Shown: positions 37,903-45,961 of the stretch, in pieces
Position numbering within the stretch: position 1 is the stretch's first letter
How the letters are laid out: the number at the start of each line of letters is the position of its first letter
NCBI RefSeq assembly: GCF_900100045.1
Contig: NZ_FNEA01000019.1
Coordinates: 43,634-107,633, forward strand
Direction: 5' to 3'
Source: Paracoccus denitrificans
GTDB lineage: Bacteria; Pseudomonadota; Alphaproteobacteria; Rhodobacterales; Rhodobacteraceae
Length of the DNA: 64,000 bases
The notes under the pieces: model-generated
Told to the model about the DNA's origin: nothing
Database searches by the model: none
The model's input: the letters and a program-made list of their open reading frames with translations, nothing else
Program-made: the position numbers and the translations under genes

Positions 37903-38226
37903 ATGACCCGGATCGCCAAGGATTTCGACGGCCAGACCGTCATCTGCACCTTCGATGTCACCCCCGGCAGCGCGCATGACGTGCTGGACGCGCTGACCAC
38001 CGCCTATGACGAGGTGATCAGCCGGCAGCCCGGCTATGTCTCGGGTGCGGTCCACCTGAACGATGCCCAGACCCGGATCTGCACCTATTCGCAATGGCGC
38101 GACCGGCGCGACTACCAGGCCATGCTGCGCAGTCCCGAGATGCGCGAACGCAACCGCGCCATCAACGCCATGTGCCGCCATTTCGAGCCGGTGATGTACG
38201 AAGTGGTCGATTGCTGGCCGGGCTGA
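37903..38226 (+). CDS. Antibiotic biosynthesis monooxygenase (ABM) domain-like small protein
   Basis: This 107-residue protein matches the dimeric ferredoxin-like ABM fold. It has a beta-strand opening VICTFDVTPGSAHDVLDALT, then QPGYVSGAVHLNDA, and YSQWRDRRDYQAMLRSPEM in the second half, the region where ABM proteins carry a conserved Trp. Such proteins include monooxygenases and haem-degrading or stress enzymes, and the name does not imply antibiotic synthesis. GGAG lies 9 nt before the ATG. It stands alone before a ParA gene. Function is unknown beyond the fold. Confidence 0.7.
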   Translation: MTRIAKDFDGQTVICTFDVTPGSAHDVLDALTTAYDEVISRQPGYVSGAVHLNDAQTRICTYSQWRDRRDYQAMLRSPEMRERNRAINAMCRHFEPVMYEVVDCWPG

Positions 38227-38328
38227 GCGCGAAACCCATGCTGCGACTGCGAAAAGCCCGTGCATTGCGCAAGCTTAGCCCCTAGTCTGGCGAAAAGCAG
38301 TCGGGCGATTGCCGGAACGGAGGGGCGC

Positions 38329-38964
38329 ATGGCAGGACGCATCATCACGATTGCCCAGCAAAAGGGCGGCTCGGGCAAGACAACGATCGCGGTCAATCTG
38401 GCGGTGGCCCTGCGCGGGCGCGGCCATTCGGTCGCGCTTCTGGACACCGATCCGCAGGGCAGCATGGGACGCTGGTTCCTGGAACGGCTGGAGCGGCGGG
38501 GCGAGGACGAGGCGCTGGAATTCACCACCTCGTCGGCCTGGGGCGCCAGCTACGAATCCGACAAGCTGAAGAAACGCTTCGATTTCGTCATCATCGACAC
38601 GCCGCCCAAGATCGACAGCGACCTGCGTCCGGCGCTGCGCGTGGCCGACCTGGTGCTGGTGCCGGTGGCAACCAGCCATGTCGACCTGTGGGCGACCGAG
38701 GGCGTGCTGGATCTGGCCCGGCGCGAGAGATGCGACACGCTGATCGTGCTGAACCGCACCCGCTCGCACGCCCGGCTGACCGGCGAGGTGGCCGAGGCCG
38801 CCGCCGCGCTGGGGGCCGAGGTGGCGGCCGCGCAGCTTGCCAACCGCGTCGCCTATGCCGAGGCGCTGGGGCAGGGGCTGGGCGCCGGCGAGGCGGCGCG
38901 CAATGCTACCGCCCGGGCCGAGGTCGAGGCGCTGGCCGAGGAAGTGCTTGACACGTTGGGCTAG
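38329..38964 (+). CDS. ParA/MinD-family ATPase (orphan ParA)
   Basis: This 211-residue deviant Walker A ATPase has QQKGGSGKTT near the N-terminus, Walker A' in VALLDTDPQGS, and Walker B in FVIIDTPP. It is short and has no N-terminal DNA-binding helix, like the orphan ParA (ParC/PpfA) proteins that position chemotaxis arrays or other cargo. No parB gene is adjacent, so it is not the chromosome-partition ParA. A strong GGAGGGG site precedes the ATG at 38329. Its cargo cannot be inferred from the neighbours. Confidence 0.85.
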   Translation: MAGRIITIAQQKGGSGKTTIAVNLAVALRGRGHSVALLDTDPQGSMGRWFLERLERRGEDEALEFTTSSAWGASYESDKLKKRFDFVIIDTPPKIDSDLRPALRVADLVLVPVATSHVDLWATEGVLDLARRERCDTLIVLNRTRSHARLTGEVAEAAAALGAEVAAAQLANRVAYAEALGQGLGAGEAARNATARAEVEALAEEVLDTLG

Positions 38965-39009
38965 GCCGCGATTCGCGGAAATCCGCCGATCGGCCGGAGC
39001 CGGGGAAAC

Positions 39010-39047
39010 CAACCGTCGGTTGATGGGTTGCGTGGACAGCAAGTCCA
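39010..39047 (+). promoter_or_regulatory. Two small inverted repeats before the I78-like lipoprotein
   Basis: CAACCG-T-CGGTTG (39010-39022) and TGGAC-AGCAA-GTCCA (39033-39047) lie within 55 nt upstream of the lipoprotein start. The first could be an operator, and the second a leader hairpin just before the GAGG ribosome site. Both are inferences from symmetry only. Confidence 0.3.
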
Positions 39048-39063
39048 GACTCATGAGGTCGAG

Positions 39064-39351
39064 ATGAAACTGCCGCTTTCCCTTGCCGTTCTGGCAACCC
39101 CCTTCGCCTTGGCCGCCTGCACGCCCGAGGCTCCGCCGCCCCCTGAACCCGAAACCGTCTCCGTCGATCCCTGCGGCGCGGCGCGCTACAGCCATCTGAT
39201 CGGCCAGACCTCGCCCACCATCTCGGTGCCCGAGGGGCAGATGTATCGCATCGCCCGCGAGGATCGGCCGATGACGATGGAGATGATCCAGGACCGGCTG
39301 ACCTTCATCGTCGACAGCCGGGGCAAGCTGCTTTCGGTCAGCTGTAGCTGA
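39064..39351 (+). CDS. Lipoprotein with peptidase-inhibitor I78-like domain
   Basis: The 95-residue precursor begins MKLPLSLAVLATPFALAAC, a lipoprotein signal with lipobox LAAC, so the mature protein is lipid-anchored at the envelope. After a Pro/Glu-rich linker comes a domain of about 65 residues: CGAARYSHLIGQ, REDRPMTMEMIQDRLTFIVD and a final VSCS. It has the paired Cys and the RLxxxVD pattern of I78 inhibitors, which bind serine proteases. GAGG precedes the ATG at 39064; an upstream in-frame ATG at 39028 would spoil the signal peptide. It converges on uvrB. Confidence 0.8.
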   Translation: MKLPLSLAVLATPFALAACTPEAPPPPEPETVSVDPCGAARYSHLIGQTSPTISVPEGQMYRIAREDRPMTMEMIQDRLTFIVDSRGKLLSVSCS

Positions 39352-39393
39352 CCGGGACGCAGGAGCGCTGCCTTCCGCGCTATCCGCCCGCGA

Positions 39394-41580
39394 TCAGCCG
39401 CGGCGGCGCGACCGTTTGTTGCCGCCGCGCTGTCCGGCCCGCCCCGCGGTCGAGCGTCCCGATGACTTGACCGCCGCCTCGGCCGCCTCCTCGATGGCGG
39501 ATTGCCGGGCCAGCGGGTCGTCGGCGATCGCCAGTTCGACCGCCTCCAGCCGCTTCACCTCGTCGCGCAGCCGCGCGGCCTCCTCGAATTCCAGGTTCTC
39601 GGCCGCCTTGCGCATCTGCGCCCGCAGCGCGTCCAAATGCGCCGCCAGGTTGGCGCCGACCATCGGTTTCTCGACCCGGGTGGTGATGCGCGCCTGATCG
39701 GTATCGCCTTGCCACAGCCCGGCCAGCACGTCCTCGACATTCTTGCGCACGGTCTGCGGCGTGATGCCGTGCGCTTCGTTATAGGCGACCTGCTTCTGGC
39801 GCCGGCGCTCGGTCTCGGCCATGGCGCGCTCCATGCTGCCGGTGATGCGGTCGGCATACATGATGACGCGGCCGTCGGCGTTCCGCGCCGCCCGGCCGAT
39901 GGTCTGGATCAGTGATGTTTCCGAGCGCAGGAAGCCCTCCTTGTCGGCATCGAGGATCGCCACCAGCCCGCATTCGGGGATGTCCAGCCCCTCGCGCAGC
40001 AGGTTGATGCCCACCAGAACGTCGAAGGCCCCCAGCCGCAGGTCGCGCAGGATCTCGATGCGCTCGATGGTGTCGATGTCGCTGTGCATGTAGCGCACGC
40101 GGATGCCCTGTTCGTGCAGGTATTCGGTCAGGTCCTCGGCCATGCGCTTGGTCAGGGTGGTGACCAGCGTGCGCATGCCGGCGGCGGCGACCTTGCGCAC
40201 CTCGTCCAAGAGGTCGTCCACCTGCATCTCGACCGGGCGGATCTCGACCTGCGGGTCCAGCAGGCCCGTGGGGCGGATGACCTGTTCGGTGAAGACGCCG
40301 CCGGTCTGGTCCAGCTCCCATTGCGCAGGCGTGGCGCTGACAAAGACCGATTGCGGGCGCATCGCGTCCCATTCCTCGAATTTCAGCGGCCGGTTGTCCA
40401 TGCAGCTGGGCAGGCGGAAGCCATGCTCGGCCAGCGTGAACTTGCGCCGGAAGTCGCCGCGATACATGCCGCCGATCTGCGGCACGCTGACATGGGATTC
40501 GTCGGCAAAGACGATGGCATTGTCGGGGATGAACTCGAACAGCGTCGGCGGCGGCTCGCCGGGCGCCCGGCCGGTCAGATAGCGGGAATAGTTCTCGATC
40601 CCGTTGCAAACTCCAGTAGCTTCAAGCATTTCCAGGTCGAAGTTCGTGCGCTGTTCAAGCCGCTGCGCCTCCAGCAGCTTGCCCTCGTCGGCAAGTTGCT
40701 TCAGCCGTGTCTGAAGTTCTGTCCGTATCCCCTTGATTGCCTGCTGCAAAGTCGGCCGCGGAGTGACGTAGTGGCTGTTGGCATAGATGCGGATCTGCTT
40801 GAAGCTGTCGGTCTTGGCGCCGGTCAGCGGATCGAATTCGGTAATCGATTCAAGTTCGTTTCCGAAGAAGTCAAAGCGCCAGGCCCGGTCTTCCAAGTGG
40901 GCCGGCCAGACCTCGACCAGATCGCCTCGCACGCGGAAGCCACCGCGCTGGAAGGCGGCGTCGAGGCGGCGATATTGCTGCGCCACCAGTTCTGCCAGGA
41001 ATTCGCGCTGGTCGTAGAGCTGGCCGACCACCATGTCCTGCGTCATCGCCGAATAGGTCTCGACCGAGCCGATGCCGTAGATGCAGGAGACCGAGGCGAC
41101 GATGATCACGTCGTCGCGTTCCAGCAGCGCCCGCGTGGCCGAGTGGCGCATCCGGTCGATGGCCTCGTTGATCTGCGATTCCTTCTCGATATAGGTGTCG
41201 GAACGCGCGACATAGGCTTCGGGCTGGTAGTAGTCGTAATAGCTGACGAAATATTCCACGGCATTTTCGGGGAAGAAGCCCTTGAACTCGCCGTATAATT
41301 GCGCGGCCAGCGTCTTGTTGGGCGCCAGGATGATCGCCGGGCGCTGGGTTTGCTCGATTACCTTGGCCATGGTGAAGGTCTTGCCGGTGCCGGTGGCGCC
41401 CAGCAGCACCTGGTCGCGTTCGCCCGCCCGCACGCCCTGCGACAGTTCGGCGATGGCGGTGGGCTGGTCGCCCGCCGGCTGGAACTCGGAACGCATGACG
41501 AAGCGCTTGCCGCCCTCGAGCTTGGGCCGGCTCACCTCGGGAAAGCGCGCGACGGGGGCGTTGGTGTTGTTGTGGCCCAT
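39394..41580 (-). CDS. uvrB: Excinuclease ABC subunit B
   Basis: This 728-residue DNA-damage-binding helicase-like subunit of nucleotide excision repair works with UvrA and UvrC. Walker A is GATGTGKT at residues 61-68. The damage-probing beta-hairpin is in [11 protein letters not shown], the helicase motifs include [12 protein letters not shown] and QTIGRAARN, and the C-terminal UVR motif ([20 protein letters not shown]) binds UvrC. The basic, low-complexity tail (SRRRG) is an extra beyond the UVR motif. The ATG at 41580 follows AAAGGTG at good spacing. It is divergent from the complex I accessory gene. Confidence 0.98.
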   Translation of the reverse strand: MGHNNTNAPVARFPEVSRPKLEGGKRFVMRSEFQPAGDQPTAIAELSQGVRAGERDQVLLGATGTGKTFTMAKVIEQTQRPAIILAPNKTLAAQLYGEFKGFFPENAVEYFVSYYDYYQPEAYVARSDTYIEKESQINEAIDRMRHSATRALLERDDVIIVASVSCIYGIGSVETYSAMTQDMVVGQLYDQREFLAELVAQQYRRLDAAFQRGGFRVRGDLVEVWPAHLEDRAWRFDFFGNELESITEFDPLTGAKTDSFKQIRIYANSHYVTPRPTLQQAIKGIRTELQTRLKQLADEGKLLEAQRLEQRTNFDLEMLEATGVCNGIENYSRYLTGRAPGEPPPTLFEFIPDNAIVFADESHVSVPQIGGMYRGDFRRKFTLAEHGFRLPSCMDNRPLKFEEWDAMRPQSVFVSATPAQWELDQTGGVFTEQVIRPTGLLDPQVEIRPVEMQVDDLLDEVRKVAAAGMRTLVTTLTKRMAEDLTEYLHEQGIRVRYMHSDIDTIERIEILRDLRLGAFDVLVGINLLREGLDIPECGLVAILDADKEGFLRSETSLIQTIGRAARNADGRVIMYADRITGSMERAMAETERRRQKQVAYNEAHGITPQTVRKNVEDVLAGLWQGDTDQARITTRVEKPMVGANLAAHLDALRAQMRKAAENLEFEEAARLRDEVKRLEAVELAIADDPLARQSAIEEAAEAAVKSSGRSTAGRAGQRGGNKRSRRRG

Positions 41581-41737
41581 GGTTTCACCTTTGTTCCTGC
41601 CTGGGTCAATCTGGCGCATTCGCGCCCCAATGCAAGCCCGGCGCGGGAAAATGGGCCATGCGGGGGCGGCAATCCGGCCGGAATGGCGGGAAATCGCGCG
41701 ACGTGCATCTTGATCGCCCGGCCGGCATCGGGGATAA

Positions 41738-42079
<342 letters not shown>

Positions 42080-42124
42080 GCCAGCGCACCGCCGCACCCG
42101 GCACGGCATTTCTCGATCCTTCCA

Positions 42125-42150
42125 AGGGCCGGCGATTGCCGGCCTTGTCT
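42125..42150 (+). terminator. Rho-independent terminator after the NDUFS4-like gene
   Basis: GGCCGGC (42127-42133), loop GATT, then GCCGGCC (42138-42144), followed by TTGTCTTGT. It sits 47 nt after the stop codon and before the tRNA on the other strand. Confidence 0.8.
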
Positions 42151-42237
42151 TGTCGCGCAAGGCGGCGTTACAGGTCGGGCGGCCCGGCATCGAGGAAAGC
42201 GCATTTCCCCGCAAATCTTTGCAAATATTTGGTGAAA

Positions 42238-42327
42238 TGGCGGAAGCGGTGGGATTCGAACCCACGGTGGGGTCTCCCCCACGCTGGTTTTCAAGACCAG
42301 AGCCTTAAACCACTCGGCCACGCTTCC
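42238..42327 (-). tRNA. tRNA-Ser (anticodon UGA)
   Basis: The 90-nt gene folds as a class II tRNA. The acceptor stem is GGAAGCG paired with CGCTTCC, with G73 and an encoded CCA (42238-42240). The anticodon arm is CTGGT-CTTGAAA-ACCAG with anticodon TGA (42291-42293), which reads UCA codons. The long variable arm expected for tRNA-Ser is present, as is the T-arm sequence GGTTCGAATCC. It is isolated between convergent-side genes, and no second copy of its 3' end or integrase was seen, so there is no sign of an integrated element. Confidence 0.97.
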
Positions 42328-42372
42328 AGCCGGGTCGGGATAGGCCGGCGTGCAGGGCGAGGCAAGGGGAAA

Positions 42373-43713
42373 CTAGCCGCGCCGTGCAACCGGCGGGGCG
42401 GCGGCCGGCAGCCGCAGCCCGGCACAAAGCCCGCCCAGGTCCGAGCCCTCCAGCACCAGTGCCCCACCATGCAGCGCGGCCAGATCGGCGACGATGGCAA
42501 GGCCGAGGCCGGTGCCCGGAGGGCCGGTCTCGTCAAGCCGTGCGCCGCGGGTCAGGGCGCGCGCGTGATCCTCGTCCGACATGCCCGGGCCGTCGTCCTC
42601 GATCAGGATGCGTAACTGGTCGCCCTGGAGCAGGACGGTGATGCGGACCCGGTCCTTGGCCCATTTCACCGCGTTCTCGACCAGGTTGCCGATCATTTCC
42701 TCAAGATCCTGCCGCTCACCGGCAAAGGCGGGGTCGGCATCGGCCCGGATCTCGGCCCGCAGGCCCGAATCGCGGATCGGACCGCCCAGCACCAGAAGGA
42801 TGTCCTGGATCACCGGCGCGACCGGCGTGCGCTGGCCCAGCAGCCGCGGCGCGGCCGAACTGCGGGCGCGCCGCAGGTGCCAGCCGATCTGGCGGTCCAT
42901 GCGCGCGATCAGCCCATGGCCCGGATGCTCGGACGGCAGCGCATTGTCCAGCGCCGCCAGCGGCGTCTTGAGCGAATGCGCCAGATTGCCGACATGTTCG
43001 CGTGCGCGCGCCAGCACGGCGCGGTTCTGTTCCAGGAGCGCGTTGATCTCGGTGGCGACGGGGCGCAGCTCGGCCACGGCGGGCAGGGGCAGCGCCTCGG
43101 CCTGGCCCGAGCGGATGCGGCGCAGGTCGCGGCCCAGCCGGTCGAGGCTTTGCAGCCCCGCCACGACCTGCAGCACGCTTGCCGCCGCCAGGGCCAGCCC
43201 CAGCACGGCAAGCGAGACCGCCAGCGGCCGGCGCAGCCGCGCCATGGCGGCGTCGATCTCGGCCCGGGGGGCGGTCACGGTCACGGCCAGCGCCGAGGCG
43301 GAATCGGGCAGGGTGAAGGCGTGGCGCGCAACCCGCAGCGGCTCTCCCGCCGGGCCAAGGCCGGGGCCACCCTGGAAATCCGCCTCGGGCGGGTTCAGCA
43401 CGTTGTCGAAAAGCGAGGGCGATTTCGCCATCACCTGGCCGTCCTGCGTCAACTGCCAGAACCAGCCCGAAAGCGGCATCTGGAAACGCGGATCGGCCGG
43501 GCCGGGACCGGCGGCCAGCCTGCCCTCGGCGTCGATGGTGGCCCCGGCGATCAGCGCATCGGCCACCGCCTCGGTCTCGGCGTCGAAGCGGCCGGTGATG
43601 AAATCCTCGAGGATCGCGGCGATGGCCAGGTAGCCGCCGACCAGCGCCACGCCGGTCAGCAGCGCCGCCAGCGCGATCAGCCGCGCGCGGATCGAATCGC
43701 GCGGCAGGATCAA
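42373..43713 (-). CDS. Sensor histidine kinase (PhoQ/EnvZ class)
   Basis: The 446-residue inner-membrane kinase has a first helix at about residues 11-33, a periplasmic sensor region of about 130 residues and a second helix (about 165-185). A HAMP-like linker, the H-box with the phospho-acceptor His (NLAHSLKTPLAALDNA), an N-box (MIGNLVENAVKWAKD), G1 (EDDGPGM) and G2 (GTGLGLAIV) follow. The start is a TTG at 43713 that shares bases with the stop of the response-regulator gene (TTGA), since no ATG occurs until deep inside the sensor domain. The ligand is unknown. Neighbouring PepSY and His-rich proteins hint at an envelope or metal signal. Confidence 0.9.
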   Translation of the reverse strand: MILPRDSIRARLIALAALLTGVALVGGYLAIAAILEDFITGRFDAETEAVADALIAGATIDAEGRLAAGPGPADPRFQMPLSGWFWQLTQDGQVMAKSPSLFDNVLNPPEADFQGGPGLGPAGEPLRVARHAFTLPDSASALAVTVTAPRAEIDAAMARLRRPLAVSLAVLGLALAAASVLQVVAGLQSLDRLGRDLRRIRSGQAEALPLPAVAELRPVATEINALLEQNRAVLARAREHVGNLAHSLKTPLAALDNALPSEHPGHGLIARMDRQIGWHLRRARSSAAPRLLGQRTPVAPVIQDILLVLGGPIRDSGLRAEIRADADPAFAGERQDLEEMIGNLVENAVKWAKDRVRITVLLQGDQLRILIEDDGPGMSDEDHARALTRGARLDETGPPGTGLGLAIVADLAALHGGALVLEGSDLGGLCAGLRLPAAAPPVARRG

Positions 43714-44372
43714 GCCGCGGTCCTCAGCACATAGCCCTCGCCGCGCCGGGTCTCGATCAGGCCGTCGCCGATCTTCTTGCGCAGCCGGCCGATCACCACC
43801 TCGATGGACTTGAAATCGCGGTCGGCGGCGGAATCGTAAAGGTGGTCCGACAGTTCGCTGCGGCTGACCACGCGGTTCTGGTGATGGATCAGATAGGCGA
43901 GGATGCGGGTCTCGAACGCCGTCAGCTTCAGCGCCAGCCCGTTGCGGGTGATGACGCCCAGCTGAGTGTCGAGCCGCAGCGGCCCGGCCTTGATCACCGC
44001 CTGGGCATGGCCGGCGGCGCGGCGGAGCAGCGTCTGCGCGCGGATCACCACCTCTTCCAGGCGGAAGGGCTTGACGGCGTAGTCGTCGGCGCCGGCGCGA
44101 AAGCCCGCCACCTTGTCGGTCCAGTCGCCCCGCGCGGTCAGGATCAGCACCGGCATGGTCACGCCGCCCTCGCGCCAACGCGTCAGCACCTCGATCCCCG
44201 GCAGGCCGGGCAGGCCCAGGTCCAGGATCGCCAGGTCGTATGCCTCGGTCGAGCCGAGGAATTCGCCCTGCGTGCCGTCGGCGGCAATGTCGCAGGCAAA
44301 GCCGCCGTCGCGCATGGCGGCGGCAAGCTGGGTGGACAGCATCGGATCATCCTCGACGATCAGGCATTTCAT
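43710..44372 (-). CDS. OmpR/PhoP-family response regulator
   Basis: This 220-residue DNA-binding regulator has a receiver domain with phospho-acceptor Asp51 (LAILDLGLPG), an acidic pair at residues 8-9 and conserved Lys101 (YAVKPF). The winged-helix output domain spans about 125-218 and ends RRGEGYVLR. It overlaps the PepSY gene by 4 nt and the kinase start by 4 nt, so all three are co-translated. A four-half-site sequence at 44791-44828 in front of the operon fits binding of a tandem dimer of this regulator, which would give autoregulation. Confidence 0.95.
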   Translation of the reverse strand: MKCLIVEDDPMLSTQLAAAMRDGGFACDIAADGTQGEFLGSTEAYDLAILDLGLPGLPGIEVLTRWREGGVTMPVLILTARGDWTDKVAGFRAGADDYAVKPFRLEEVVIRAQTLLRRAAGHAQAVIKAGPLRLDTQLGVITRNGLALKLTAFETRILAYLIHHQNRVVSRSELSDHLYDSAADRDFKSIEVVIGRLRKKIGDGLIETRRGEGYVLRTAA

Positions 44373-44767
44373 GGCTTGGGCCCCTTTCGGCGGGCATCGG
44401 TCAGCCCCGCGCCCGCCACTTCCAGAAAATCGCCGCTATGCGCGTCCAGCCGGATCAGCAGCACGTCGCGCCTTGGCGTCAGCAGGCGCAACTCATGCAC
44501 CAGCACCACGCCGCGCGTGCGTTCCTCGGGGGTGGGCGGCACGATGCGCGCCGCGATCAGCCGGCCGCGAAACCGTTCGCCGACGATCTCGGCGGCGCGA
44601 TTGAGCGGCAGGATGCGGAAATCGCGGCGCTGGAGGCTTTCGAACTCGGGTGCCCAGTCCTCGGGCCTGGGCGGGGCGTGATCGTGGCCGCGGTCGTCGC
44701 CCGATGCGGGCAGCGCCAGCGCAAGCGCGGCAAGAAGCGGCAGGGATATGATGCGCAGGCGGTTCAT
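44369..44767 (-). CDS. Exported PepSY-domain protein
   Basis: The 132-residue precursor has a signal peptide (MNRLRIISLPLLAALALALP, then ASG) and one PepSY domain containing LNRAAEIVGERFRGRLIAARI and LLIRLDAHSGDFLEVAGAG. PepSY modules are found in periplasmic proteins that inhibit peptidases or bind metals and are often encoded beside two-component systems. The ATG at 44767 is chosen because it starts the signal peptide. It is the first gene of the PepSY-regulator-kinase operon and may feed envelope information to the kinase. That role is inferred from position. Confidence 0.82.
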   Translation of the reverse strand: MNRLRIISLPLLAALALALPASGDDRGHDHAPPRPEDWAPEFESLQRRDFRILPLNRAAEIVGERFRGRLIAARIVPPTPEERTRGVVLVHELRLLTPRRDVLLIRLDAHSGDFLEVAGAGLTDARRKGPKP

Positions 44768-44790
44768 CGGCCCTATGTAATGGGGGAAAT

Positions 44791-44828
44791 CCAAACGAAA
44801 GCCAAACGGGTCGTTGGTCTTTGGTTGG
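44791..44828. promoter_or_regulatory. Symmetric operator-like sequence, four CCAA(A)C half-sites
   Basis: CCAAACGAAAGCCAAACG (44791-44808) contains CCAAACG twice at an 11-bp period. Facing it, CGTTGGTCTTTGGTTGG (44812-44828) reads on the other strand as CCAACCAAAGACCAACG, again with 11-bp spacing. Eleven-bp direct repeats are typical for OmpR/PhoP-family regulators. The site lies between the two-component operon and the divergent His-rich gene, so it could control both. Confidence 0.65.
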
Positions 44829-44896
44829 CCAGAGGGGGGCTATCACCCGATTCGTCCGGGGCCGCAGAAGACGCCCCGATAAGGAAGGAACCAGAG

Positions 44897-45775
44897 ATGA
44901 GCAGAAAACTCTCGACCTCGATCGCGCTTTCGGCACTGCTGGCGGTGCTGGGGGCCCCGGTGCTTGCGCAAGACACGCCCGCCGCCCCGCCGCCCGCGGC
45001 CGAGGCCCCGGCGCCGGTCGTGCTGCCCCAGGCATTGCAGGATGCGGGGCTGAGCGATGTGACCAGCAAGCGCGGTCCGCGCGGCGCGACCCGGATCGAG
45101 GGCAAGCTGCCCGACGGCACGCAGATCGACGCCATGCTGGACGCCAAGGGCCAGTTGCGCGGCCTGCGTGCCCGGGGCGATGCGGCGCTGCCGCAGGCGC
45201 TTATCGACCAGTTGGTGCCGCAGGCCGTGCGCGACAGCGCGGTCTTTGGCGAGCTGGGCACGCTGAAGGCGGTGTTCACGGGCGAGCGCGGGGTGATGCT
45301 GGCCGGGCAGGATGCCGACGGAAACAAGCTGCGCGCCGCCTTTGCCCAGGACGGCACCCTGCTGCGCTTTGGCCGGGGCGATGCGGGGCGCGACGGTGAA
45401 CGGCATGGCAAGCGCCAGGACGACCGCCGGGACAAGGGCTACCATCACCGCGGCCACGACAAGCGCGACGGCCATCGCGGCTGGCACCACGGCCCGCGCG
45501 GGGACCGCAGTGGCGAGAAGGGCGCGCCGCCGCCCGCTGGCGCCGCGCCCGAGGCTCCCGCCGCGGATGCGCCGCAGCGCCAGGGTGCGCTGTCTCCGAC
45601 GCGACTCGACCGGGGCGAGGTGCGCATGGCGCTGACCTCGGCCGGCTACAGCCGTATCGGCGAGATCCTGCAGGACGGCCCGCGCGTCGTGGCGCAGGCG
45701 GTGAACCCCGAGGGCGAGCCCGTCGCGGTCGAACTGAACCCGAAGGGGCAGGTCATGCGGGAAATCAACCGCTAA
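44897..45775 (+). CDS. Histidine-rich periplasmic protein with PepSY-like segments
   Basis: The 292-residue precursor has a signal peptide (MSRKLSTSIALSALLAVLGA, then PVLAQ). A first PepSY-like segment (about 42-95, ALQDAGLSDVTSKRGPRG onward) is followed by a basic, His-rich low-complexity region (about 160-215, with YHHRGHDKRDGHRGWHHG) and an Ala/Pro linker. A second PepSY-like segment ends the protein (about 240-292, RMALTSAGYSRIGEILQDG). The His-rich stretch could bind metal ions. It is divergent from the PepSY/two-component operon and shares its candidate operator. AAGGAAGG precedes the ATG, and a strong terminator follows. The specific function is unknown. Confidence 0.75.
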   Translation: MSRKLSTSIALSALLAVLGAPVLAQDTPAAPPPAAEAPAPVVLPQALQDAGLSDVTSKRGPRGATRIEGKLPDGTQIDAMLDAKGQLRGLRARGDAALPQALIDQLVPQAVRDSAVFGELGTLKAVFTGERGVMLAGQDADGNKLRAAFAQDGTLLRFGRGDAGRDGERHGKRQDDRRDKGYHHRGHDKRDGHRGWHHGPRGDRSGEKGAPPPAGAAPEAPAADAPQRQGALSPTRLDRGEVRMALTSAGYSRIGEILQDGPRVVAQAVNPEGEPVAVELNPKGQVMREINR

Positions 45776-45793
45776 GGCAGGTTGCAGGCGGAT

Positions 45794-45830
45794 CGGGCCG
45801 CGCGGGCTTTCCAGCCGGCGCGGCCCGTTT
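45794..45830 (+). terminator. Terminator after the histidine-rich protein gene
   Basis: CGGGCCGCGC (45794-45803) pairs perfectly with GCGCGGCCCG (45818-45827), with an inner GGC/GCC, and TTT follows. It starts 19 nt after the stop codon. Confidence 0.75.
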
Positions 45831-45961
45831 CGGCGGAGCTTTTCGATCAACTCTCGGCAAGAGCCTGCCTTCCGGCGCGAAAAGGCTTGCCTGATCCGCG
45901 CGGCAATGCGAAATCCCCTCGGAATTTCCGGGTTTTCTTGCCCGAAACATGGGATCGATCG

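Noticed and set aside
41593..41607. A LexA (SOS) box of GTTC-N7-GTTC type before uvrB
   Set aside because: The second half reads GGTC, and the site overlaps the ribosome-binding region, so the match is too weak.
42238..42327. tRNA-Ser as an integration site for a genomic island
   Set aside because: No integrase, no duplicated tRNA end and ordinary housekeeping genes on both sides.
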